The notes below the pieces were generated by a model. The model was not told where the DNA came from. It did no database searches and saw nothing but the letters and a program-made list of their open reading frames with translations. This document shows, one piece after another, positions 7,537 through 15,800 of a stretch of DNA of 64,000 nucleotides (positions within the stretch are counted from its first letter, which is position 1; every line of letters begins with the position of its first letter). The DNA is taken from positions 310,001-374,000 of the forward strand of contig JAIYDN010000012.1 of NCBI GenBank assembly GCA_027487485.1. The letters are read 5' to 3'. Source of the DNA: Planctomycetaceae bacterium (GTDB lineage: Bacteria; Planctomycetota; Planctomycetia; Pirellulales; Pirellulaceae). The position numbers and the translations under genes are program-made.

Positions 7537-9687
7537 CTAGCTAGCCTCTTGCGAAACGGAACTTAATTCTTGTGCGACCGAATGGGGCTTTGGAACAGCA
7601 GTCCGCTTGGCGTCGACTCGGACAATTTGTCCGTCAAAAGCATCCATGAACTGCTTCACCAGTGCGTTGTTCATGGCATTTCGAATCAATACCGCTTGAG
7701 GAACCGACGGCCCGGTGACTTCCGGTAGGGATTCTGCCACCGCTTCCTTGGCATTCGATGGTTCGCTTGCACTGGATGCGGGGCTAAGTTCGTTGGTTAC
7801 AAGAAACGAAAGGTGGATATCGCGACCGATCTGTTTCTTGATAGCCTGCGTCAGTCGTTTGCAATTGTCACCGGTTTGGAAATACTCTTGGACCGCTAAC
7901 CCATCGCGACCAAGACAAATTTGCCACTGGTTTTCTGAAATGCTTTCGACACGAATTGTCATGGCTGCACATTGCCCAGCAAACCCACCTAGTTTTTGTG
8001 CGACGTGTCGGAATTGACTTGCGTTGTCGCTGGGGACCTCCGAATCGGAAGTGTCCTTGGATACTTGTGCGGCATTGCTTTCGGATACGGACAGCTTCGC
8101 GTTCGGGGTGAGCTGATCAGTGGACGGAGCCACATACGACGCAACAGGAGTGCCTGTGCTTTCGGGTTCTGCACGAGCCTCTGCAGGGAGCGGTTTGTTT
8201 TGCTCCCCAGCAGACACAGGTGGAGCAGACACATGTGGAGCAGACACGGGTGGAGCAGACACAGGAAGAATCACTGGAGCGACAGAGGCTGCTTCCACGG
8301 ATTTCGCAGGGGCTAGCTCATCTTTTTTTTTTGCTTCCGCAGCAGTGCTTTGCTGGGTCGTGCTTGGTTGGGTCGTGCTTGGTTGGGTCGTGCTTGGAGC
8401 ATTGGCGCCTGGCGGATTCGTCGGAACGGCAGGTCTTGCGATCGCAGGCCGAGCTGGCATGGCAGATTGGCCGGTTGCAAAGGCACGCACCAAGTCGGAA
8501 AGCGACTGCAGGTCTTGTAGGTTACAGATTTGAACCAAAGCCACTTCCAGCAAAATTCGGCTTTGGACACTGTGCCGCATTTTAACGATGGTGTCATCCA
8601 AGAGTTGCAACGCGGAAAGCAGAGTCATGGTTCCCCAAGACTTACCCCATTCCGCAATCTGACCGGCGCTGTTGGGGTTTGCGGTTCGCATCAGATCGGG
8701 ATGGCTGCCAACACTCATGGCCATCATATCGCGCAGATACCCAAGCAGCTGTTCTGCGATTTGACCAACGTCCACTCCTTCGGCAATCGCGGTATCCAGT
8801 TCACGAAGCGCGCCGGCGGAGTCCCTTTCAATAAGACGAAGCGCAAAGGACGCGAGCCTTGTTTCATCGGCGGTCCCAAGCATCGCATGAACAACCTCGG
8901 CGGTAATCTCGTTGCCGCTAAAGCTGAGCAACTGTTCTAGCAACGATTGGCTATCGCGCATGGATCCGGCAGCACGACGAGCGATCAATCGAAGGGCTGC
9001 TTCGTCTGCTTTGGTGCCTTCGTTTTGGCAGATGAATTTCAACCGCTCATAGATTTGGTCGGATTGAACGGGCGGGAAGTCGAATCGTTGGCAACGCGAT
9101 AGAACCGTGATCGGCATCTTTTCAGGGTCGGTCGTACAGAAGATAAACTTCACGTGCCCCGGTGGCTCTTCCAAAGTCTTCAGCAATGCGTTGAAGGCCT
9201 GCGTTGTCAGCATGTGCACTTCGTCGATGATATAGATCTTATACCGCGATCGACTGGGGCGAACTGCTGCGTTGGCCCGCAACTGTCGAATCTCATCAAT
9301 CCCGCGATTGCTTGCACCGTCGATTTCGATCACATCCATGTCTTCGCCCGAATCGATAGCCAAGGCGATATCGGATGCGGGATCAAACTTGCCGTTGGTT
9401 TCTGCGGAAGCATTCAATGCCTTCGCAAAGATGCGCGCAGTGCTTGTTTTTCCCACCCCCCGGGCACCTGTGAATAGATAGGCATGACCGACGCGATTGC
9501 TCTGGATGGCATTCATCAGAGCTTGCGAAACCGTAGATTGCCCAACAAGTTCTTCAAACGTTTTTGGACGGTATCGACGCGCGACAACGGTGTACTTGCC
9601 GTTTCCTGCGACCTCTTCCGCAGCGGAGATCTCCACGGAGCTGCTGTCCGAATTCAATTCTTGTAGGTTGACGGCTTTCTTGGCCAT
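7537..9687 (-). CDS. dnaX: DNA polymerase III subunits gamma and tau
   Basis: Clamp-loader ATPase of the replicative polymerase. After a lineage-specific N-terminal stretch, the AAA+ module starts at about residue 40 (RPKTFEELVGQ) with Walker A GARGVGKTS, Walker B IIDEVHM, sensor FIFCTTDPEKMP and the arginine-finger SRCQRFDF motif. Domain III follows to about residue 385. A Pro/Ala/Ser/Thr-rich linker with 15-bp tandem repeats then leads to a tau-type C-terminal region. The zinc-binding Cys cluster of most DnaX proteins is not seen: after the Walker A region the sequence reads directly into acidic residues. ATG 9687 is preferred to an in-frame TTG at 9693. An A10 run at codons 453-455 lies between the ATPase part and the tau tail, and a -1 shift there stops after one more codon, predicting a gamma form of about 456 residues. 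Confidence 0.95.
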   Translation of the reverse strand: MAKKAVNLQELNSDSSSVEISAAEEVAGNGKYTVVARRYRPKTFEELVGQSTVSQALMNAIQSNRVGHAYLFTGARGVGKTSTARIFAKALNASAETNGKFDPASDIALAIDSGEDMDVIEIDGASNRGIDEIRQLRANAAVRPSRSRYKIYIIDEVHMLTTQAFNALLKTLEEPPGHVKFIFCTTDPEKMPITVLSRCQRFDFPPVQSDQIYERLKFICQNEGTKADEAALRLIARRAAGSMRDSQSLLEQLLSFSGNEITAEVVHAMLGTADETRLASFALRLIERDSAGALRELDTAIAEGVDVGQIAEQLLGYLRDMMAMSVGSHPDLMRTANPNSAGQIAEWGKSWGTMTLLSALQLLDDTIVKMRHSVQSRILLEVALVQICNLQDLQSLSDLVRAFATGQSAMPARPAIARPAVPTNPPGANAPSTTQPSTTQPSTTQQSTAAEAKKKDELAPAKSVEAASVAPVILPVSAPPVSAPHVSAPPVSAGEQNKPLPAEARAEPESTGTPVASYVAPSTDQLTPNAKLSVSESNAAQVSKDTSDSEVPSDNASQFRHVAQKLGGFAGQCAAMTIRVESISENQWQICLGRDGLAVQEYFQTGDNCKRLTQAIKKQIGRDIHLSFLVTNELSPASSASEPSNAKEAVAESLPEVTGPSVPQAVLIRNAMNNALVKQFMDAFDGQIVRVDAKRTAVPKPHSVAQELSSVSQEAS
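8221..8265 (-). repeat. 15-bp tandem repeat in the dnaX linker (three units)
   Basis: Three 15-bp units beginning TGGAGCAGACAC on the plus strand lie at 8221-8235, 8236-8250 and 8251-8265, with a partial copy just before. They encode repeated Ser-Ala-Pro-(Pro/His)-Val pentapeptides in the flexible part of tau. Confidence 0.85.
8319..8334 (-). other. putative programmed frameshift or slippage site in dnaX
   Basis: On the coding strand GC is followed by ten A (8332-8323) and then GATGAG. In the zero frame this reads Ala-Lys-Lys-Lys-Asp-Glu. In the -1 frame (or with one extra A in the mRNA) it reads Lys-Lys-Lys-Arg and then TGA. The site lies between the ATPase region and the tau-specific region, which matches the dnaX recoding sites of E. 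coli (A6G) and Thermus thermophilus (A9). No clear downstream hairpin is seen. Confidence 0.62.
8354..8398 (-). repeat. second 15-bp tandem repeat in the dnaX linker (three units)
   Basis: Three near-identical units TGGGTCGTGCTTGGT (plus strand) at 8354-8368, 8369-8383 and 8384-8398 encode repeated Pro-Ser-Thr-Thr-Gln pentapeptides. The unit keeps the reading frame, so copy number changes would alter linker length only. Confidence 0.88.
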
Positions 9688-9830
9688 GTTCAAAAATTCT
9701 GGGGTAGCGACCCAATTTCAGGGGCAAACGAAAAGAATAGGTAAAAACTGTAGAAACAAGAGTATACCAAAGGCTCATGCGTTTTTACGCACTTCTTGAC
9801 GAATTGGGTACATCAAGGTTCAATAAAGGG

Positions 9831-10712
9831 ATGAGCAAACAAAAAATCTTAATCCAGCTTGATTCTGACTCACAGGCCAGCGTGTTTGACGCTGTTGTAG
9901 CGATTGATGCGGGAGTAGATCACTTGCTTCAGCACTCGGGCGTAACCGTTGATAACGTTCGTTCGCTGGTCCATGGTGCGATGTACACGCGTGGGCCAAG
10001 CGACCTGAAGAACACTGCGATCTTTATTGGCGGTACGAACGTCAACGACGGAGAGGCGATTGCTGCGGTTGCTTTGGAATCGTTTCTCGATCCATTCCGC
10101 GTTTCCATCATGTTAGACAGCAACGGTGCGAACAGCACGGCTGCTGCGACGGTTCTTTGTGCAACTAGACATTTGAAGCTAGAACGGGCCAGCGCTTTGG
10201 TCATGGCAGCAACTGGGTCCGTTGGTCAGCGAGTTTGCCAAATCCTTGCCAACGAAAAGTGCTTTACGTACGTTGCGTCCCGATCACTGGAACGCTCCCA
10301 AGAATGCATTCGGCTATTGGTTGCCGGCGGAGCCAATGAAAAGTATCTGAAGCCACTCGCTTCCTCCGATGACGTGGAACTGACCCAAGTTCTCAGCTCA
10401 GTCCAAATGGTCTTCGGGTGCGGCGCTGCTGGTGCTGGTCTTCTGAACGAATCGCAACTCAGTAAGGCCACCAATCTGAAGGTTGCCATCGATCTCAATG
10501 CGGTGCCCCCATCGGGAATTGCGGGAATTGCGATTATGGACAAAGGCAAGCAACGAGGCGAACGTTTTGATTACGGTGCCTTGGGTGTCGGAGGGTTGAA
10601 AATGAAAATTCACAAGGCTTCTCTCGCGGCTCTTTTCCATTCGAACAACCAATTTCTTGATTGCCAAGAAATGTTAGCCATTGGCGAGCAGATTCTACGA
10701 GCCGCTAGCTAA
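9831..10712 (+). CDS. NAD(P)-dependent methylenetetrahydromethanopterin dehydrogenase
   Basis: Oxidises methylene-tetrahydromethanopterin (or the folate analogue) to the methenyl form in C1 transfer; planctomycetes carry this archaeal-type pathway. The N terminus (KILIQLDSDSQASVFDAVVAIDAG) and the HGAMYTRGP and LDSNGANSTAAA stretches are characteristic of the MtdA/MtdB/MtdC group. A Rossmann-type nucleotide site lies at about residues 123-150 (ALVMAATGSVGQRVCQIL). I cannot decide from sequence alone between MtdB-like and planctomycete MtdC-like. The reading frame extends 18 codons upstream, but ATG 9831 starts exactly at the conserved N terminus, directly after AAAGGG. It is divergent from dnaX. 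The downstream cimA leader begins about 150 bp later, and no terminator is seen directly after this gene. Confidence 0.85.
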   Translation: MSKQKILIQLDSDSQASVFDAVVAIDAGVDHLLQHSGVTVDNVRSLVHGAMYTRGPSDLKNTAIFIGGTNVNDGEAIAAVALESFLDPFRVSIMLDSNGANSTAAATVLCATRHLKLERASALVMAATGSVGQRVCQILANEKCFTYVASRSLERSQECIRLLVAGGANEKYLKPLASSDDVELTQVLSSVQMVFGCGAAGAGLLNESQLSKATNLKVAIDLNAVPPSGIAGIAIMDKGKQRGERFDYGALGVGGLKMKIHKASLAALFHSNNQFLDCQEMLAIGEQILRAAS

Positions 10713-10858
10713 GGGCCGCCGGCTAAGAGTCTGGATGCCGGTGGTGGCACGCCTGAGAGTTTTCCGCTGTCAACAAATCGGTCAGAACCCCTCGCAAAAA
10801 GTGGCTTTGTCACGTAAGCTTAGCGGGTCTGAGAAATTCACCAACGGAAAACCTATCG

Positions 10859-10912
10859 ATGTTCCCGTCGTACAGCCATTGCAACGTCATTATTATTCCC
10901 GTCCACAATTAG
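10859..10912 (+). CDS. putative Ile/Val leader peptide upstream of cimA
   Basis: A 17-codon ORF (ATG 10859, TAG 10910-10912) encodes MFPSYSHCNVIIIPVHN. Three consecutive Ile codons (ATT x3, 10889-10897) are flanked by Val codons on either side. The stop codon touches a segment (10911-10920) that can pair with the 5' arm of the terminator before cimA. This is the layout of a ribosome-stalling leader that senses charged tRNA-Ile and tRNA-Val. A GGAAAA about ten bases upstream is a weak ribosome binding site. The reading is from sequence; expression and function are inference. Confidence 0.6.
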   Translation: MFPSYSHCNVIIIPVHN

Positions 10913-11001
10913 GCTCGGGGATTCGCTGGCACTGCAAGATGAACTTGCGAAACACAAATCCAAACCCCTGAAGCCTAACTTAAAGGCTCCAGGGGTTTTT
11001 T
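10911..11001 (+). promoter_or_regulatory. transcription attenuator before cimA: antiterminator and intrinsic terminator
   Basis: The terminator stem is 10965-10976 (CCCCTGAAGCCT) with 10984-10995 (AGGCTCCAGGGG), one A-C mismatch, a 7-base loop and six T at 10996-11001; A-T pairs extend it. The segment 10911-10920 (AGGCTCGGGG) nearly repeats the terminator 3' arm and can pair with the same 5' arm: AGGCT with 10972-10976 and GGGG with 10965-10968. A ribosome stalled on the Ile codons would leave 10911-10920 free and favour the antiterminator, while a ribosome at the leader stop would cover it and allow termination. The cimA ATG is 42 bp beyond the T run. The mutually exclusive pairings are visible; the regulatory role is inferred. 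Confidence 0.7.
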
Positions 11002-11043
11002 CATTTCAACTTTAGTCGAACGCAATCCACCAACAGAATCATC

Positions 11044-12633
11044 ATGTCGACTCGATCCATCCACACGTACGATACCACGCTTCGCGACGGAACTCAGGGC
11101 GAAGGGGTTAGCCTGTCCCTGCAGGATAAATTGAATATTGCAGTTCGGCTGGCCGAAATGGGGATCGACATGATCGAAGGGGGCTACCCATTGTCCAATG
11201 AAAAGGACACCATGTTTTTTCAGCGCATTCGTTCGCTGCCCATGGGAAATAGCTTGGTTTGCGCTTTCGGTATGACTCGGCGACGCGGCGTTACCGTGCA
11301 AGAAGATCCAGGCATGAAGGCTCTGATCGCTGCGCAAACTCCCGTGATTACCGTGGTCGGAAAGTCTTGGGATTTTCATGCAACGGAAGTGCTTGGCGTC
11401 ACTCTGCAAGAAAACCTTGACATGATTGGGGAAAGCGTGGCACACTTGGCCAAGTACTCGCAAGTGGTCTATGACGCCGAACATTTTTTTGATGGATACA
11501 AAGCCAATCGCCAATACGCGTTGCAAGCGATTCGGGCTGCCGCAACCTCTGGGGCGAAATGGATTGTTTTTTGCGACACCAATGGCGGGACTCTTCCCGA
11601 GGAAGTCGCGGCGATTGTTACTGATGCAAGGTCTAGCCTAGAGGGAACCGGCGTGCGGCTTGGAATTCACTGTCACAACGACGGGGATCTGGCGACAGCC
11701 AACTCCCTATCGGCGATCGACGCTGGCTGCGAGCAAGTCCAGGGCACCATCAACGGAATTGGCGAACGTTGTGGCAATGCAGATTTGGTGACGGTTCTGG
11801 CCAATTTGCAATTCAAGAAAAAGGGCTACAGCGTTCTTGGGGGGCGATCTTTAGAACACCTCACCGAGCTTTCGCGATACGTTTACGAAACAGCGAATTT
11901 GCAACTGCGCAGCGGGCAACCCTTCGTCGGTCGCAGCGCGTTCGCTCATAAAGGAGGAATGCACGTCCATGCCGTCAACAAGTTCGCTCATACCTATGAA
12001 CATATGGATCCGGCCTTAATCGGCAATGAACGCAGAATTCTCGTAAGCGAATTGTCTGGCCGATCCAATATCGCAGCCTTGACTGCGGACCATAAACTAC
12101 CGAACGATCGAGCCGTTCTGGATAAAATCCTAGGCGAGGTTGTTGCTAAAGAGAATCAAGGGTACCAGTACGAAGCGGCCGAAGGTTCGTTCGACCTTCT
12201 TGTGAAACGATGCATCGGTTCCTACGTTGAACATTTTCAGACGATCAAGTACCAAATCCTATCTGGTGATCTCGATACCACGCGAAACCAAACCTTCGCC
12301 GAAGCGATCCTCAAGATTCAAGTGGATGGCCAAGTTCGCGTCGAAGCGGCCGAAGGACACGGACCAGTCAATGCCATGGATGCAGCCTTGCGCAAGGTGT
12401 TGTTGCCCTTCTACCCCGCGTTGGATTCCATGCAGCTCACGGACTTCAAGGTACGCGTTGTGAACGGACAAGCAGGCACCGCCGCACGCATTCGCGTCAA
12501 CATCGAAAGCACCGATGGCCATGATACTTGGCGAACCATCGGTGTCAGCGAAAACATCATAGAGGCTAGCTGGCATGCGTTGGTCGATGCCGTCGAATTT
12601 CGACTCAACCAAACTCGCGCAGCGGCCAACTAG
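11044..12633 (+). CDS. cimA: (R)-citramalate synthase
   Basis: Condenses pyruvate with acetyl-CoA to (R)-citramalate, the first step of the threonine-independent isoleucine route. It is a DRE-TIM metallolyase: the N-terminal DTTLRDGTQGEG motif holds the catalytic Arg-Asp pair, GIHCHNDGDLATANS holds the metal-binding His residues, and GTINGIGERCGN is the conserved glycine loop. The C-terminal part (about 390-525) is the LeuA regulatory dimer domain expected for feedback inhibition. The 529-residue length, the N-terminal IHTYDTTLRDG form and the EGGYPLSNEKD segment match the CimA/TIGR00977 group rather than LeuA or homocitrate synthase. valS follows 168 bp downstream on the same strand, so branched-chain supply and tRNA charging may be co-controlled by the attenuator at 10911-11001. 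Confidence 0.9.
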   Translation: MSTRSIHTYDTTLRDGTQGEGVSLSLQDKLNIAVRLAEMGIDMIEGGYPLSNEKDTMFFQRIRSLPMGNSLVCAFGMTRRRGVTVQEDPGMKALIAAQTPVITVVGKSWDFHATEVLGVTLQENLDMIGESVAHLAKYSQVVYDAEHFFDGYKANRQYALQAIRAAATSGAKWIVFCDTNGGTLPEEVAAIVTDARSSLEGTGVRLGIHCHNDGDLATANSLSAIDAGCEQVQGTINGIGERCGNADLVTVLANLQFKKKGYSVLGGRSLEHLTELSRYVYETANLQLRSGQPFVGRSAFAHKGGMHVHAVNKFAHTYEHMDPALIGNERRILVSELSGRSNIAALTADHKLPNDRAVLDKILGEVVAKENQGYQYEAAEGSFDLLVKRCIGSYVEHFQTIKYQILSGDLDTTRNQTFAEAILKIQVDGQVRVEAAEGHGPVNAMDAALRKVLLPFYPALDSMQLTDFKVRVVNGQAGTAARIRVNIESTDGHDTWRTIGVSENIIEASWHALVDAVEFRLNQTRAAAN

Positions 12634-12641
12634 TTAGACGG

Positions 12642-12715
12642 GATTGTCATGGCTTCATCGCCTGCGACAATCAACCCAAATTTTGGAGAGCTTCCCAAAA
12701 AAAGATGCTCTCCAA
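12642..12715 (+). repeat. two inverted repeats between cimA and valS
   Basis: GATTGTC at 12642-12648 pairs with GACAATC at 12666-12672, and TTGGAGAGC at about 12683-12691 pairs with GCTCTCCAA at 12707-12715. Neither hairpin is followed by a T run, so they are not intrinsic terminators. They could be processing or regulatory structures in the valS 5' region, or simply chance. Confidence 0.5.
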
Positions 12716-12738
12716 TGAGTTAGCAACTTTCATCAAGT

Positions 12739-12765
12739 TCCAGTCCATCACACTCCAGTCCATCA
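12739..12765 (+). repeat. 12-bp direct repeat in the valS leader
   Basis: TCCAGTCCATCA occurs at 12739-12750 and again at 12754-12765, separated by CAC. The copies are identical and lie about 40 bp before the valS start. Function unknown. Confidence 0.75.
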
Positions 12766-12801
12766 GTCAACGGTCATTCAACGACGGAAATTCGATTCAC
12801 G

Positions 12802-15800
12802 ATGAACCCAGAAACCAAAGAAATTCCCAACCGATTTGATTTCGCTTCGGCTGCCCCCGAGATCTACCAACAATGGTTGGACAAAGGGTGCTTCAACGCG
12901 GACGTGGACCCATCCAAAAAGCCTTTTACGATCGTGATCCCCCCGCCGAATGTTACCGGCGCATTGCACCTGGGACATGCCTTGAACAACACGCTTCAAG
13001 ATATCCAAATTCGGATGCATCGAATGCAAGGATTTTCGGCCCTTTGGATGCCTGGAACGGATCACGCGGGAATCGCCACCCAAGCCATCGTTGAAAAGCG
13101 ATTGAAAGAAACCGAGAACAAGACGCGGCACGACTTGGGACGCGAAAAACTAGTCGAACGAATTTGGCAATGGAAGGAGCAGTATGAAAAGCGAATTCTG
13201 GGCCAGCTCCAACAAGTGGGCTGTTCGTGCGATTGGCGACGCACTCGATTTACGCTGGACCCGATGTGCGCGCGCGCCGTTCGCTCCACTTTCTTTGATC
13301 TCTTTTCCAAGGGGCTTATCTATCGCGGGAAAAGACTGGTTAACTGGGACACGTTTTTGCAAACTGCTGTAAGCGACGATGAAGTCAATCCTGAAACGGT
13401 CAAGGGGCATTTCTGGCACTTGCGCTACCCTATCGTCGATGCCAAACCAGGCGAACCTACCTACGTAACCATCGCGACAACTCGGCCGGAAACCATGTTG
13501 GGGGACACCGCAGTCGCAGTCCATCCTGATCCCGAGGAAGCGCTGAACAAGTACGAAGCGACTCTCAAGGAAAAGCTGGAAGGGGCAAATGCAAAAGACC
13601 AACCCGGCATTCAAGCTCAACTGGATGACCTGTCGGTCCGTCGACAGGAATTGTTACCTCAATTGATTCTGTTGGCCAATATGGCCAGAGATGGCCGGAA
13701 GCTGCGTCTGCCGCTTGTGGAGCGGGAGATACCGCTGGTGGTGGATGCTTGGGCGAAACCGGAACTGGGCAGCGGATGCGTCAAGATTACGCCGGCTCAC
13801 GACCCGAACGACTACGAGGTTGCGCTGCGGTGTTCTTTGCCAATGCTGAACATCATGAATCCGGATGGAACCGTCAACGAGAATGGTGGCCCTTATGCAG
13901 GCCTAACCATGCCCAAAGCACGGAACAAAGTCGTCGCTGCCATGGACTATCTTGGATTCCTAGAAAAGACAGAAGATCGAGAGATTGAACTGAAGCATAG
14001 CGATCGAAGCAAGACTCCCATCGAACCGTACTTGGCTGACCAGTGGTTCGTACGCATGGAGCAATTGGCTCAATCGGCCATGGACGCCGTTTCGAATGGT
14101 GACGTCAAAATCTATCCAGCTCGCTATGCCAATGGGTACATGGATTGGCTGGGTGAGAAGCGTGATTGGCCCGTGGGGAGACAGTTGTGGTGGGGACATC
14201 AAATTCCTATTTGGAGCAAATCGTTTGAAAATGTTAGCGATGCACAATCGTTGAAGTTCAAGATCGATGCGATGCCCGAACGTGCATCGGGACTGCTGAG
14301 TGTTTCTTTGGAAGAGCCCACGACATTGCATGTTTGCATTCGCGATGAAGACCCTGGATTAGAAGCAAAGCTCCAGTCGCTAGGGCTCGAACGGCAAGCG
14401 GACGTTCTTGACACGTGGTTCTCCTCCGCCCTGTGGCCGCATTCGACCCTGGGCTGGCCCGATCAAACCGCCGATTTAGAATACTTTTATCCCACCAGTA
14501 CGTTGATCACATCGCGCGACATCATCACGCTTTGGGTCGCCCGTATGGTTCTGATGGGGCTGAACAATGTCGGTAAAGTTCCTTTCCAAGAAGTTTTCAT
14601 CCATCCAAAAATTCTGGACGGTTATGGCGAGACCATGTCCAAGAGCAAGGGCAACGGTGTTGACCCGCTGGATGTCATCAACAAGTTTGGCCCCGACGCT
14701 CTTCGCTTCGGATTGGTATGGCTGTGCACGGAAACGCAAGATGTGCGAATGCCGGTCCAGTTCGAGTGCCCGCACTGCGAAGCGCTCGTGAATCAAACCA
14801 AAGAAAATCGAGCTCAGCCGACAGTCGTTTGCGACAAATGCGGCAAAACATTTTCAACGCAATGGGCCGAAGCTGAATCCGACAAGGCGCATCCAAAAGC
14901 CCCGGTGGTGAGCGAGCGATTCGAGGTGGCTCGGAACTTCGTCAATAAACTTTGGAACGCGTCCCGGTTTGTCATGATGAATCTGGAGGGCTTTCAACCT
15001 CAAGCCGTGGACTTTGAAAAGCTACCGCTGGAAGACCAGTGGATTCTGTCTCGATTAGCCACCGTGACCAAGGCGACTCAGACGGAACTGAAACGCTATC
15101 ACTACGCAGAAGCAGCCCGAGTTGTTTATGACTTTGCTTGGGACCATTTCTGTTCTCTCTATGTCGAGATGGCCAAACCCCGGTTGCAAGATCCTGCGGC
15201 TCGACCATTGGTTCAACAGATATTGGCGCATTGCTTGGACTCGATGTTGCGATTGCTCCATCCAATTACCCCGTTTGTGACGGAAGCCATTTGGCAAGAG
15301 CTCGCTCGTTTCGCTCCAAGTCGAGATCTGCAATCAACAGCTCCCCCTTCGAAATGGATTATCCAGGCAAGCTGGCCAACCGTGAACGAAGCGCACATTC
15401 GTCCATCCGTCGAAAAGCAGTTTGCTCACTTTGTCGACTTAGTGGGAGCCATTCGCGAAATTCGTTCAAGACAAAACCTTGGCCCCAAAGACCAAGTTCC
15501 TTTCTGCGTACGCTGCGAACCAGAAATGGAACAACTGCTTGCGCCGATGTCAAGCTTTTTGTCCAGCATGGCTGGCGCTCACGCTACCCAATGGAGCCAA
15601 AATCCTACTCTGCCATCGATCAACGCGCACGTTGCTATCGATCAGATGGATGTCTTCGTCGATTTGACACAATTCATTGATGTCGCGGCAGAGATCTCGA
15701 GAAACGAAAAACTGTTGAGCAATCTGATGAAACAGATTCAAGGTAAAGAAGGCAGACTGTCCAATGAATCGTTCGTAAGCAAAGCACCGGCAGATATCAT

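Noticed and set aside
10681-10971. A 96-codon frame between the methylene-H4MPT dehydrogenase and cimA
   Set aside because: It begins inside the dehydrogenase gene, has no pattern and runs across the leader and attenuator structures, which explain the region better.
12634-12801. T-box riboswitch upstream of valS
   Set aside because: No T-box sequence, specifier loop pattern or terminator with a T run is visible.
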